Shown in pieces: positions 9,387 to 17,439 of a stretch of 64,000 bases of DNA (position 1 is the stretch's first letter; each line of letters begins with the position of its first letter). The DNA comes from Erythrobacteraceae bacterium CCH12-C2 (lineage in GTDB: Bacteria; Pseudomonadota; Alphaproteobacteria; Sphingomonadales; Sphingomonadaceae). A model generated the notes under the pieces. The model searched no databases and had not been told where the DNA came from. It saw only the letters and a program-made list of their open reading frames with translations. The position numbers were made by a program, and so were the translations under genes. The stretch is from assembly GCA_001556995.1 (NCBI GenBank), contig LSKF01000079.1:1-64000 (forward strand), written 5' to 3'.

Positions 9387-10193
9387 ATGCGCACCGCGAC
9401 CCACCCCGATGATGATACGCCGCCGATTGTGGTTGAGGGCCTCGTCAACCGCTTCGGCGACATCACCATCCACGACGGGCTCGACCTGACGGTGCGGCGC
9501 GGTGAGATCCTCGGCGTGGTGGGCGGCTCGGGCAGCGGCAAATCGGTGCTGATGCGCTCGATCATCGGCCTCCAGCGGCCAAGCGCGGGGCGGATCGACG
9601 TGCTGGGGCGCACGATCACCGAGATTGACCTTGAGCAAGGCGTGGGCGTGCGCCGCCGCTGGGGCGTGCTGTTTCAGGGAGGGGCGCTGTTTTCGACCCT
9701 GACGGTGGGCGAGAATGTCGAAGTGCCGCTGCGCAAATACTATCCCCAACTCAGCACCGAACTGCTGCACGATATTGCCCGCTACAAGGTGATCCTGACC
9801 GGCCTGCCCGAAAACGCGGTGGCGAAGTATCCGTCTGAGCTATCGGGCGGCATGAAAAAGCGCGCCGGTCTCGCCCGCGCGCTGGCGCTTGATCCGGAAC
9901 TGCTGTTCCTTGACGAGCCGACCGCGGGCCTCGACCCGATTGGCGCGGCCAATTTCGACCGGCTGACGCGCGAATTGAAGGAAACGCTCGGCCTCACCGT
10001 GTTCCTGATCACTCACGATCTCGATACGCTCTATGAAATCTGCGACCGGGTCGCGGTGATCGCGGAAAAGCGCATCATCGCGGTGGGCACTATCCCCGAA
10101 CTGATCGCGACCGGGCATCCGTGGATCGAGGAATATTTCAACGGCCCGCGTGGCCGCAGCGCTCATGCCAGCCATATGCGGGGGGAAGCATGA
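9387..10193 (+). CDS. mlaF: ABC transporter ATP-binding protein of the Mla system
   Basis: 268 residues, beginning 3 bp after the permease gene. It has a complete and functional-looking nucleotide-binding domain: Walker A GGSGSGKS at 46-53, Q-loop LFQGGALFSTLTV, signature LSGGMKKR (about 152-159), Walker B LLFLDEPT (about 172-179) and H-loop ITHD. The GALFSTLTV segment is typical of the MlaF/Ttg2A branch. It energises phospholipid (retrograde or anterograde) transport with the permease and MCE protein. Confidence 0.93.
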   Translation: MRTATHPDDDTPPIVVEGLVNRFGDITIHDGLDLTVRRGEILGVVGGSGSGKSVLMRSIIGLQRPSAGRIDVLGRTITEIDLEQGVGVRRRWGVLFQGGALFSTLTVGENVEVPLRKYYPQLSTELLHDIARYKVILTGLPENAVAKYPSELSGGMKKRAGLARALALDPELLFLDEPTAGLDPIGAANFDRLTRELKETLGLTVFLITHDLDTLYEICDRVAVIAEKRIIAVGTIPELIATGHPWIEEYFNGPRGRSAHASHMRGEA

Positions 10194-10243
10194 ACAAGAG
10201 AAGATTGGACATTCGCCCGCTGCGGGCGGCATAGGGAACGCAT

Positions 10244-11191
10244 ATGGAGACCAGAGCCAATCATCTGTGGGTCGGTGCGGTGACGCTGTTCTTGTTGGCA
10301 GCGTTGGCGGCGTTCATAGTCTGGATCGCGCGGCTGGGGCAGGGCGCGCAGGACGAATACGACATTTTCTATGCGCAATCGGTCTCGGGCCTCGCCAATG
10401 GCAGCCAGGTCAGCTTTGCTGGGGTGCCGGTGGGGCAGGTAACCGAGATCGCGCTGGCGCGGGACAATCCCGAATTCGTGCGGGTGCGGATCAAGGTGAA
10501 AGATGACGTACCGATCCTCGTGGGCACGCAGGCCACGATCCAGGCGAGCTTTACCGGGGTCTCAACCATCCTGCTCGATGGCGCGCGCAAAGGCGCGCCG
10601 CCGATCACCTGCGAAACCACCGCCTGCCCCGAAGACCGCCCGGTGATCCCCCCGGGGCGCGGCGGGTTTGGCGAGATCGTTGCCAATGCGCCGCTGCTGC
10701 TCGAACGGCTGGCGACGCTGACCGAACAATTGAACGTGATCCTCGGCCCGGAAAATCAGGAACAACTGGCCGCGATCCTGCGCAATTCCAACCGCCTGAC
10801 CGGCGGGCTCGCTGATGCGACGCCCGAACTGACGCAGAACCTCAAGGATTTCCGCGTGACCATGCAGGAATTCAACCAGACGCTCGATGCGGTCGAAAAG
10901 CTGGCAGTGACCACCGATGGGCTGGTGAACCGTGAGGGCGAGCCGCTGGCGCAGGAACTGCGCGCAACGCTCAAATCAGCCAATGCGACGCTTGCGACCC
11001 TGACGGCAACCCTGGAGGACACCCGCCCCGCTGCGCGCCAATTGCGCGAGACGACGCTGCCCAATGCCGAGGCGACCTTGCAGGACCTGCGCGCCACCAG
11101 CAGGGCGCTGCGGGCGGTGACAGAGAAGCTCGAAAGCGAAGGCGCGGGCGCGTTGATCGGCGGCAAGTCGCTGCCCGACTATAAGCCTTGA
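10244..11191 (+). CDS. mlaD: MlaD/MCE-domain lipid-transport protein
   Basis: 315 residues. One N-terminal transmembrane anchor (about residues 10-30) is followed by a single MCE domain (about 38-118) with the signature YAQSVSGLANGSQVSF...GVPVGQV. A long helical, Thr/Leu/Ala-rich C-terminal region (about 150-300) follows, of the kind that forms a tunnel or collar in MCE hexamers. It binds phospholipid in the periplasm and works with the preceding permease and ATPase. The last codons overlap a possible TTG start of the next gene, but the better start there is ATG 11224. Confidence 0.92.
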   Translation: METRANHLWVGAVTLFLLAALAAFIVWIARLGQGAQDEYDIFYAQSVSGLANGSQVSFAGVPVGQVTEIALARDNPEFVRVRIKVKDDVPILVGTQATIQASFTGVSTILLDGARKGAPPITCETTACPEDRPVIPPGRGGFGEIVANAPLLLERLATLTEQLNVILGPENQEQLAAILRNSNRLTGGLADATPELTQNLKDFRVTMQEFNQTLDAVEKLAVTTDGLVNREGEPLAQELRATLKSANATLATLTATLEDTRPAARQLRETTLPNAEATLQDLRATSRALRAVTEKLESEGAGALIGGKSLPDYKP

Positions 11192-11223
11192 CGAATTTGG
11201 CCATGATGGAAGGACGGACCCGG

Positions 11224-11817
11224 ATGAACATCAAGGCGTATATGGTTCTGCTCGCCCTGCCGCTGGCGCTTTCCGGCTGCATCAGCCTCGGCGGGAAGCC
11301 GCCGGAAAGCCTGCTCACCCTGAACCCCGAAGCCCGCGCGTCCGCCGGGGCCGGGGCGGCCGCCGATGCCACGCGGCCAGTGATCGCGGTGATGGCGATC
11401 GACACCCCCGCCAAGCTCGACGTGCTGCGCGTGCCGGTGATGGTGAGCGATACCGAACTCGCCTATCTGCAAGAGGCCTTCTGGGTCGAAAAGCCCGCCC
11501 GCCTGTTCCGGCGGCTGGTGGGCGAGACGATCCGCGCGCGCGGCGGCGCGCTGGTGGTCGATGGCGATGACACCGTAACGCTGGCGAGCGTGACCTTGCG
11601 CGGCACGTTGATCGATATGGGCTATGAAGCGCAAGCCGGGGCCGCCGTGGTGCGCTTCGATGCGGTACGGCTGGACGCGCAAGGCAAGATCACCACCCGC
11701 CGCTTTGAAGCGCGCGAGACGGGCGTGCCCGCCGAAGGCCGCGCCGTGGGCGCAGCGCTCAACCGCGCGGCGAACCGCGTGGCGGCAGAGGTCGCGGATT
11801 GGGTGGCGGCAGGCTAG
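11224..11817 (+). CDS. ABC-type transport auxiliary lipoprotein (PqiC/LptE-like fold)
   Basis: 197 residues from the ATG at 11224, chosen because an AAGGA sequence lies upstream and it places a proper lipoprotein signal at the N-terminus. The lipobox is LSGC with the lipidated Cys at residue 19. The remainder resembles the auxiliary lipoproteins found beside MCE operons (a LDVLRVPVMV region, then LAYLQEAFWVEKPARLFRRLVGE split by conserved tyrosine and tryptophan positions). It is the last gene of the Mla operon and probably provides the outer-membrane end of the lipid path. An alternative TTG start at 11188 overlaps the MCE stop. Confidence 0.85.
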   Translation: MNIKAYMVLLALPLALSGCISLGGKPPESLLTLNPEARASAGAGAAADATRPVIAVMAIDTPAKLDVLRVPVMVSDTELAYLQEAFWVEKPARLFRRLVGETIRARGGALVVDGDDTVTLASVTLRGTLIDMGYEAQAGAAVVRFDAVRLDAQGKITTRRFEARETGVPAEGRAVGAALNRAANRVAAEVADWVAAG

Positions 11818-11833
11818 GGCCGTCGCTCCCACT

Positions 11834-11925
11834 CCGTTCGCCCTGAGCTTGTCGAAGTGCTGCTTTTCTTCGTCGCTGTCAGAGCAGAAGGAAGGGCAGG
11901 GCTTCGACAAGCTCAGCCCGAACGG
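11834..11925. repeat. Palindromic 'RPEPVEG' repeat, copy B
   Basis: The left arm starts CCGTTCGCCCTGAGCTTG at 11834 and the right arm ends CTCAGCCCGAACGG at 11925, with an unrelated loop between. It lies in the 114-bp gap between the lipoprotein gene (+) and the ATP12 gene (-), which converge here, so it could act as a bidirectional transcription stop. Confidence 0.9.
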
Positions 11926-11931
11926 ATCTGT

Positions 11932-12633
11932 TTAACCCCGCGCCAGCCGCGCGAAGGCGCAGGCGCGCAGGAAATCGGCCTCACGCCGGGCGCGGCGTTC
12001 CTCGGCCTCCCAATCGCGGCCCCACAGATCGGCCTGCCATTCCTCCTCAAGGCACGCCGCCTGCCACAGCGCCAGCGCCTCATCCTCGCGCGCATCCAGC
12101 GCGGCGAGCGCGGTGACGAGCGAGGCTGCGAGCTTCGCCATGGCCTCCACCCCCGCTAGTACAAAGGGATCGAGGCTCAGCAGCCGCTCCCGCAGCACCG
12201 CCAGCGCGGCGTGCGGCTGTGGGCGGTGGAGCACACCGCTCACCCGCGTGAGCTTGATTCCATGCTCGGCCTCGAAAGCGGCGAGCAGCGGCTCCCACAC
12301 CGCCTGCTGGCGTTCGTAGAGCGGCTCATCCGGGTCAGCGCGGTAACACAGGGTATCGGTCTCGGCGTAGGCGAGCAGGCCCTCGGCCACCGCCGCCGGA
12401 GCGGACGAAACAATGTCGATCGCGTAATCGGCCATATCGCGCAGGGGCAGGCTTTTGGGGTCGATCTTGTCCCCCTGCTGCCGCCATTCCGCCGCCAGCG
12501 CCTCGGCCAGCGCCTCGGCAGGCACGATCTGCGGCGCGCCGCCGACAGTTTTGACCCCGCGCTCGTCGAGCAGCACCTGCCAGCCGCTTGGGCCTGCGCC
12601 CAGCGTGACGTCCTTGTAGAACTTGCGGATCAT
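11932..12633 (-). CDS. ATP12 family F1-ATPase assembly chaperone
   Basis: 233 residues. ATP12 proteins chaperone the alpha subunit during F1-ATP synthase assembly and occur in mitochondria and alphaproteobacteria. Recognisable parts are the N-terminal RKFYKDV start, a repeated VLLDERGVKT.GG segment, and the region MADYAIDIV followed by LLAYAETDTLCYRA, in which the ETD.L.YR motif is diagnostic. It is the last gene of a tightly overlapping six-gene operon; its start codon overlaps the stop of the preceding gene by 1 bp. Confidence 0.9.
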   Translation of the reverse strand: MIRKFYKDVTLGAGPSGWQVLLDERGVKTVGGAPQIVPAEALAEALAAEWRQQGDKIDPKSLPLRDMADYAIDIVSSAPAAVAEGLLAYAETDTLCYRADPDEPLYERQQAVWEPLLAAFEAEHGIKLTRVSGVLHRPQPHAALAVLRERLLSLDPFVLAGVEAMAKLAASLVTALAALDAREDEALALWQAACLEEEWQADLWGRDWEAEERRARREADFLRACAFARLARG

Positions 12634-12866
12634 CAGCGCTGATCACCCTCGCTCTTCCACCGGCGTGCGATGAGGCGGGGGAGGAAGAAGAATTCGACGA
12701 GGCCGACGACAGCGATGACCACGCCCACCACCCACGGCACATCGAAGGGCAGCACCCCGCGCGCGATGACGATGCCGAACAGCACCAGCGCCATCCCGCT
12801 AAAGCGCACGGCATTGAGGACAAGAAAGCGCTGCCGCGCGCGGGCTTCGTTATCGGCGCGGCTCAT
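12633..12866 (-). CDS. Small conserved-type membrane protein, unknown function
   Basis: 77 residues with two predicted transmembrane helices (about residues 15-33 and 39-59), a basic N-terminus (SRADNEARARQR) and a basic C-terminus (ARRWKSEGDQR). I recognise no domain. The start overlaps the end of the HAD phosphatase gene by 4 bp and the stop abuts the ATP12 start, so it is translated as part of that operon. A role near ATP synthase assembly is only a guess from position. Confidence 0.75.
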   Translation of the reverse strand: MSRADNEARARQRFLVLNAVRFSGMALVLFGIVIARGVLPFDVPWVVGVVIAVVGLVEFFFLPRLIARRWKSEGDQR

Positions 12867-13522
12867 GGCAGCAACTCGTCCAGCAGGTCGCCCAGCGCCG
12901 CGACCGTCTCGGCCACCTCCACCGCCCCGCTGGCCATGAGTTCGTTCGCTCCATGATAGCCCCAGCCCACCCCCAGCGCGCGCACGCCGGCGCTGCGGGC
13001 CATCATCATGTCAAAGCTGGTATCGCCGATCATCACCGCCTGATGCCGCTCGGCCCCGGCCTCGAACAGCGCGGCTTCGAGCATAGCCGGATGGGGCTTC
13101 GAAGGGTGGCGGTCGGCGGTCTGGAGCGAGACAAACAGATCGGTGATGCCGTGCGTTGCAAGGCAGGCGGCCAGCCCTCGGTCGGACTTGCCGGTGGCGA
13201 CCGCCAGCTGCCAGCCTGCGCCGTGCAAGGCGGCGAGCAGCTCGGCGATGCCATCATAAAGCGGCTCATCCAGCAGCCCTTCCTCGCGCCGGGCGCGGAA
13301 GCTGGAGCGGTAGAACTCGGTGACGGCGGCGTTCTGGTCTTCGGACAGATCCGGCGCGAGCGCACGCACGGCGGCGGGCAGGCTCAGGCCGACGATGCGG
13401 CGCACGGCTTGCGGGTCCGGCGGGGCAAGGCCCGCGCGGGCGAAGGCGCGGTCCATCGCCCAGCAGACATCCGCCTGCCCATCGACCAGCGTCCCGTCGC
13501 AATCGAACACGGCGAGCCTCAT
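12863..13522 (-). CDS. HAD superfamily hydrolase, phosphoglycolate-phosphatase-like
   Basis: 219 residues. Motif I FDCDGTLVDGQ (residues 5-15) supplies the two catalytic aspartates. Motif II is the Thr in VATGKSDRG (about 108-116). Motif III Lys lies in HPSKPHP (about 138-144), and motif IV is GDTSFDMMMARSAG (about 166-179). The helical cap sits between motifs I and II (subfamily IA). Gph/PGP-type phosphatases of this size remove phosphate from 2-phosphoglycolate or sugar phosphates; the exact substrate is not determinable. It has 4-bp overlaps with both neighbours. Confidence 0.9.
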   Translation of the reverse strand: MRLAVFDCDGTLVDGQADVCWAMDRAFARAGLAPPDPQAVRRIVGLSLPAAVRALAPDLSEDQNAAVTEFYRSSFRARREEGLLDEPLYDGIAELLAALHGAGWQLAVATGKSDRGLAACLATHGITDLFVSLQTADRHPSKPHPAMLEAALFEAGAERHQAVMIGDTSFDMMMARSAGVRALGVGWGYHGANELMASGAVEVAETVAALGDLLDELLP

Positions 13523-14118
13523 GCGGGCAGACCCCGAATCAAGTGCGCAAGCGCGTTCGCCCCGGCAGCCTCAAGGCCGTCGGCAATGCGGGCGCGGTCT
13601 TCGGGCGGCTTGTTCTGCGAGAGCTTGAAGGTCGGCCGCCACGCCAGCACCTCCATTTCAAAGCCGACAATGCCGCGAAACAGCCCGGCCCACATTTTTT
13701 CCGAGGATTCCTCCGCCCGCCACGGATCGCCGCCGAGCTTGCCTTCGTGCTTGGCGATGGCGGCGTGGAGGAAAGCTTCGAGCCCCTCATCCGCCATCCG
13801 CCGCACCCGGCCTTCGAGCTCCAGCGCGACGTAATCCCACGTCGGCACCGTATCACGATTGGTATACCAGCGCGGCGAGACATAGGCGTCGGGGCCATTG
13901 ACCACGATCAGCGCGGTCTCGCCCTCCAGATGGCGGGTGAGCGCATTGCCACGTGCGAGGTGAAACTGCACGGCACCATCGCCGGTGGTCAGCAAGGGGG
14001 TGTGGGCGACGCGCGGGCCATCGGGCGTGGCGGCGAAGACCATGCCGAAGCCGACCTCGTCGATCAGCGCCTCGCACAAGGCGCGGTCGTCGCTGCGGTA
14101 GAGCGGGTTGGGATGCAT
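13519..14118 (-). CDS. PaiB family FMN-binding protein
   Basis: 199 residues. It matches the PaiB/FMN-binding split-barrel family: an N-terminal MHPNPLYR start, an R.AHTPLL.. segment, the family motif SPRWY followed by VPTWDY (about residues 82-94), and KLSQNKP near the C-terminus. In Bacillus, PaiB is linked to negative regulation of sporulation and protease genes. In proteobacteria the role is unclear, with pyridoxal-phosphate- or flavin-binding oxidoreductase chemistry as an alternative. It sits within the crcB-rluA-HAD-ATP12 operon with short overlaps on both sides. Confidence 0.88.
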   Translation of the reverse strand: MHPNPLYRSDDRALCEALIDEVGFGMVFAATPDGPRVAHTPLLTTGDGAVQFHLARGNALTRHLEGETALIVVNGPDAYVSPRWYTNRDTVPTWDYVALELEGRVRRMADEGLEAFLHAAIAKHEGKLGGDPWRAEESSEKMWAGLFRGIVGFEMEVLAWRPTFKLSQNKPPEDRARIADGLEAAGANALAHLIRGLPA

Positions 14119-15362
14119 CAGCGGCGCGGGCTCTTGGCACCGCCTTTGGGTGCAGGCTTGGTGCCGCCGGGCTTGCCCTTGGCCGGAGCCTTGGCGGCTT
14201 TTGGCTTGGATTTCGGTTTCGCCTTGGGCTTAACCGCCGCAGAAGCCCCGCGTGCCCGCCGCGGCGCGCGCTCTTCCTTACGGGCCTGCTTGAAATGGCG
14301 GCGCGCGGCCTGCTTCTTTTCCTCGGGCGTCTTTTCCGTGATGTCCTCGCGCAGCGGCGACGCGTCGGACATGCCGGGGTCAAAGCCCAGCACCTCCATG
14401 CTCGCCGCGAAATGGTGCGGGAGTTCGGCGGTGACATCGAGCTTGCCGCCGGAGCCTTCGCCCACCTTGGGCTCGGTGATGATCAGGCGGCGCGCGTGCA
14501 AGTGCATCTTGCGGCTGACCGCGCCGGTCAGGAAGGCCTCGGGCCCGCCATACTTGCCGTCGCCCACGATCGGGTGGCCGATCGCGGCCATGTGGACGCG
14601 CAGCTGGTGCGTGCGCCCGGTCAGCGGCTCCAGTTCCACCCACGCGGCGCGCTGTCCGGCATTGTCCACCACGCGGTAACGGGTCTTGGCCGCCGCGCCG
14701 TTTTCCTCGTCGATATGCATCTTCTCGCCGCCGGTGCCCGGCTGCTTGGCGAGAGGAGCGTCGATCACGCCTTCGGCCAGATCAGGATGGCCGACCACCA
14801 GCGCCCAATAGACTTTCCGTGCCGACCGGCTGGCGAAGCGCTTGGAGAAGCTCGCCGCGCTCCCCGGCGTGCGGGCGATGAGCAGCACGCCCGAGGTGTC
14901 TTTGTCGAGCCGGTGGACGAGGCGCGGACGGGGGGTGCGCTCGTCGGCGACGAAGGCATCGAGCAGGCCGTCCACGTGCTTGGTGGTCTTGCTCCCCCCC
15001 TGCGTGGCAAGGCCGGGGGGCTTGTTGAGCACGATGGCGCTCGGCGTCTCGCGGATCACCATGGCGCGGGCCTCAGCGATCTGTTCGGGGGTGAGGGCGC
15101 GCACGCGGGGCGCGGCTTTCTTCGCGGCGGGTGCATCCTCACCGCCGGGGGGCACGCGCAGCACTTGCCCGGTGGCAAGGCGATCTTCGGGCTTGGCGCG
15201 CTTGCCATCGACCCGGATTTGCCCGGTGCGCGCCCAGCGCGACACGGTGGCAAACCCGACCTGCGGCAGATTGCGCTTGAACCAGCGGTCGAGCCGGATG
15301 CCATCGTCATCCGCGCTCACCGTGAACTGGCGCACGTTATCGGCGGGAGCAGCGGCGCTCAT
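14118..15362 (-). CDS. RluA-family pseudouridine synthase with long basic tail
   Basis: 414 residues. An N-terminal S4 RNA-binding domain (about residues 15-80, DGIRLDRWFKRN ... GQIRVDGKRAKP) is followed by the RluA catalytic domain. The active-site Asp lies in HRLDKDTSGVLLIAR (about residues 145-159), and the RTHQLRVH motif is also present. The family isomerises uridines in 23S rRNA or tRNA; the S4 domain and length favour an RluC-like enzyme. The last about 70 residues form a Lys/Arg/Ala/Pro-rich, low-complexity tail absent from the standard enzyme and probably disordered and RNA-binding. The start overlaps the crcB stop by 4 bp. Confidence 0.93.
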   Translation of the reverse strand: MSAAAPADNVRQFTVSADDDGIRLDRWFKRNLPQVGFATVSRWARTGQIRVDGKRAKPEDRLATGQVLRVPPGGEDAPAAKKAAPRVRALTPEQIAEARAMVIRETPSAIVLNKPPGLATQGGSKTTKHVDGLLDAFVADERTPRPRLVHRLDKDTSGVLLIARTPGSAASFSKRFASRSARKVYWALVVGHPDLAEGVIDAPLAKQPGTGGEKMHIDEENGAAAKTRYRVVDNAGQRAAWVELEPLTGRTHQLRVHMAAIGHPIVGDGKYGGPEAFLTGAVSRKMHLHARRLIITEPKVGEGSGGKLDVTAELPHHFAASMEVLGFDPGMSDASPLREDITEKTPEEKKQAARRHFKQARKEERAPRRARGASAAVKPKAKPKSKPKAAKAPAKGKPGGTKPAPKGGAKSPRR

Positions 15363-15775
15363 GATGCGCTCTGCGCGATGACGAGACCCATGATCATCGC
15401 CGCCATCCCCGCAATCAGCGAGGCCGCGCCATAGCCAAACGCCATCGCCGCCTGTCCGCGATGCATCAAGGTCACCATTTCGGCGCTGAAGGCACTGAAG
15501 GTAGTAAAGCCGCCCAACAGGCCGACACCGATCAGCAGCCGCATGGTCTCAGCGCTGGTGCCCTCGATGCCGCCGCGCGCCAGCCAGCCGAGCAGGCCGC
15601 CCATCAGCAGGCTGCCGACAAGGTTGATGCTCAGCGTCCCCCACGGAAAGGTGTTGTTCGGTCCGGCGATATGCGCCACGAGGTTGCCCGCGTGATAGCG
15701 CGCCACCGCGCCGACAGCGCCGCCAGCGGCGACCAGCGCCGATGCCGCGTAAGGGGAAAGTGCAGGGGAGGTCAT
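15359..15775 (-). CDS. crcB: Fluoride efflux channel CrcB/Fluc
   Basis: 138 residues from the ATG at 15775 (MTSPALSPYAA); the frame is open for 21 more codons but those are charged and not part of the membrane fold. Four transmembrane segments are visible. Family motifs are present: GGAVGAVARY at the first helix, the N in LSINLVGSL, and GGFTTFSAFSAE, whose Phe/Thr/Ser line the fluoride pore. The small dual-topology protein dimerises and exports fluoride. It is the first gene of the six-gene operon; I could not recognise a fluoride riboswitch upstream. Confidence 0.92.
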   Translation of the reverse strand: MTSPALSPYAASALVAAGGAVGAVARYHAGNLVAHIAGPNNTFPWGTLSINLVGSLLMGGLLGWLARGGIEGTSAETMRLLIGVGLLGGFTTFSAFSAEMVTLMHRGQAAMAFGYGAASLIAGMAAMIMGLVIAQSAS

Positions 15776-16018
15776 TCCCGAGGCTCTTAGCGAGCCATCG
15801 CGCTTCTGCCTAGCGGGGCGCATCGCTGCCTCGGACAATGCGAATGCTTTGGCCTCATGCGCTCGCGGCTTGCCTTTCCGGTGCTGTTGGACTATCGGGG
15901 CGCGGTTTGGAGGGCGGTTCCCGTTGGGATTCGCCCGTCTTTCATTGGAAATTCACCGCGTATTCCCGCGCACTTCTCGGCGGGCTCTGGCGTTTTGGAC
16001 ATGAGGTAGTCGTCGTTT

Positions 16019-16225
16019 ATGCAAATCATGGTTCGCGATAATAATGTCGATCAGGCCCTGCGCGCGCTCAAGAAGAAGCTGCAGCGCGAAGGCGTTTATC
16101 GCGAAATGAAGCTGCGTCGCCACTTCGAAAAGCCGAGCGAGAAGCGCGCCCGGGAAAAGGCCGCCGCCGTGCGCCGCGCCCGCAAGATGGAGCGCAAGCG
16201 GATGGAGCGTGACGGGAGCAAGTGA
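16019..16225 (+). CDS. rpsU: 30S ribosomal protein S21
   Basis: 68 residues, extremely basic, starting [19 protein letters not shown], which is the classic S21 N-terminus. The tail is dominated by Lys/Arg/Glu helices. S21 sits near the 3' end of 16S rRNA and helps initiation. The gene is monocistronic, with a 243-bp upstream region shared with crcB and a terminator hairpin about 125 bp downstream. The start is the ATG at 16019; the family begins at exactly this residue. Confidence 0.97.
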   Translation: MQIMVRDNNVDQALRALKKKLQREGVYREMKLRRHFEKPSEKRAREKAAAVRRARKMERKRMERDGSK

Positions 16226-16349
16226 CGTCAACCTTCGCCGCGTGAGCGGCGCTTAGGTTTGCGTCATCCTCGTGAAAGCGGGGATCTCGTGCCTCAGGCG
16301 GCACAGCCGGCAGGTATCCGCTTGAATCCCTTTTTCCAATCAGCCATCA

Positions 16350-16376
16350 GGGCGCGGCTTCATTCCGCGCCCTTTT
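16350..16376 (+). terminator. Rho-independent terminator after rpsU
   Basis: Perfect 8-bp stem GGGCGCGG (16350-16357), 7-nt loop, CCGCGCCC (16365-16372), then TTTT. It separates rpsU from the FKBP gene. A GTCATCCTCGTGAAAGCGGG half-repeat lies just upstream at 16263-16282. Confidence 0.85.
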
Positions 16377-16410
16377 GCTGTCAAGCATCCGTGATGAACA
16401 GGATACAACC

Positions 16411-16998
16411 ATGACCGAGATTACCCGCGTTCCGATTCAGCCCGTCGCCAAGGGTTCGCTCACCAAGCTGTGGATCGGCGTGATCCTTGCCGTGCTGGTG
16501 GGGGCGGGGCTCGCGTGGGCCGCTGTGCCGCGCGGGGTGAGCGTTGATACCGAAGTGGCCGGCACCGGACCGATGCCCGCAAACGGCGACGTGGTCTTCA
16601 TCAAGTACAAGGGCAAGCTGGCGGCTGACGGCACCACGTTCGACGAATCGCGCGACATCCCGCTGCCGGTTCAGGGCATCTTCCCTGAAGGCACCCCCTT
16701 TCCGGTTGAGGAAGGTGCGACCATCCCCGGCTTCTTCGAAGGGCTGAAGCAGATGCAGAAGGGCGGCAAGTATTCGCTCTTCATCCCGGCCGACAAGGCC
16801 TATGGGGCCGAGCCGCCGCAGGGCGCGCCGATCCCGCCCAATGCCGATCTCGAATTCGAGATCGAAGTGATCGACATCATGACCAAGGCGACCTTCGAGC
16901 GGAACCTCGGGATTCTCCAGCAGGCGATGCAAAGCCGGATGGGCGGCGCGCCCGGTGGTGCTCCTGGTGGTGCTCCGGCGCCGGCACCGGGCCAGTAA
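16411..16998 (+). CDS. Membrane-anchored FKBP-type peptidyl-prolyl isomerase
   Basis: 195 residues from the ATG at 16411 (MTEITRVP). Residues about 18-40 form a single N-terminal membrane anchor, so the enzyme faces the periplasm. An FKBP domain follows (about 55-160), with [22 protein letters not shown], the VPG-type segment [13 protein letters not shown] and the YG motif KAYGAE. It catalyses cis-trans isomerisation of prolyl bonds during protein folding. The C-terminus is a short GGAP repeat region, probably flexible. gatC begins 14 bp downstream, so cotranscription with the gat genes is likely. Confidence 0.92.
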   Translation: MTEITRVPIQPVAKGSLTKLWIGVILAVLVGAGLAWAAVPRGVSVDTEVAGTGPMPANGDVVFIKYKGKLAADGTTFDESRDIPLPVQGIFPEGTPFPVEEGATIPGFFEGLKQMQKGGKYSLFIPADKAYGAEPPQGAPIPPNADLEFEIEVIDIMTKATFERNLGILQQAMQSRMGGAPGGAPGGAPAPAPGQ

Positions 16999-17012
16999 GG
17001 AGCGCGGGACTC

Positions 17013-17315
17013 ATGTCAGTCGACAAGGCAACTGTCGCCAAGATCGCCAGTCTGGCGCGCATCAGCATGGATGATGCTGCGCTGGAACGGATGGTGCCGG
17101 AACTGAACGGCATCCTCCAATGGGTCGAGCAGCTGGGCGAAGTCGACACCGCCGGCATCGCGCCGATGGCGGCGGTGATCCCCAACACCTTGCGGCTGCG
17201 CGATGATGTGGTTGACGCTGATCCGCTCACCGGCGGGGGGCGGCGCGATGACGTACTCGCCAATGCGCCTGCCGCCGAGCATGGGTTCTTCGGTGTGCCC
17301 AAGGTGATCGAGTAG
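17013..17315 (+). CDS. gatC: Asp-tRNA(Asn)/Glu-tRNA(Gln) amidotransferase subunit C
   Basis: 100 residues. GatC wraps around GatA and GatB in the GatCAB complex that converts misacylated Glu-tRNA(Gln) and Asp-tRNA(Asn) to the correct species. The N-terminal helix pair ([12 protein letters not shown] ... [11 protein letters not shown]), the DTAGIAPM segment and the C-terminal FFGVPKVIE are all family features. A good ribosome site (AAGGAGCG) lies about 9 bp upstream. A palindromic repeat separates it from gatA. Confidence 0.95.
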   Translation: MSVDKATVAKIASLARISMDDAALERMVPELNGILQWVEQLGEVDTAGIAPMAAVIPNTLRLRDDVVDADPLTGGGRRDDVLANAPAAEHGFFGVPKVIE

Positions 17316-17337
17316 CGAGCGAGGGCCTGTCCCTTCT

Positions 17338-17430
17338 CCGTTCGGGCTGAGCTTGTCGAAGCCCGCGCTTTTCTTTTTCTGATCCTGCGCCCGAAGAAGG
17401 ACAGCCCTTCGACAGGCTCAGGGCGAATGG
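17338..17430. repeat. Palindromic 'RPEPVEG' repeat, copy C (between gatC and gatA)
   Basis: 27-bp arms 17338-17364 and 17404-17430 are inverted copies of each other; the left arm is identical to that of copy A in valS. It ends 9 bp before the gatA start, so the arm overlaps the expected ribosome-binding region of gatA and could affect its translation relative to gatC. Confidence 0.92.
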
Positions 17431-17439
17431 TTGGAAACA

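Noticed and set aside
15776..15900. Fluoride riboswitch upstream of crcB
   Set aside because: A short GCGATGG-CTCGC stretch resembles part of the crcB motif, but the conserved aptamer body and pseudoknot could not be built by eye.
6403..17430. RPEPVEG repeats as remnants of an insertion sequence or CRISPR
   Set aside because: Only about 93 bp each, no transposase, no target repeat visible and irregular spacing; they fit small palindromic interspersed repeats.
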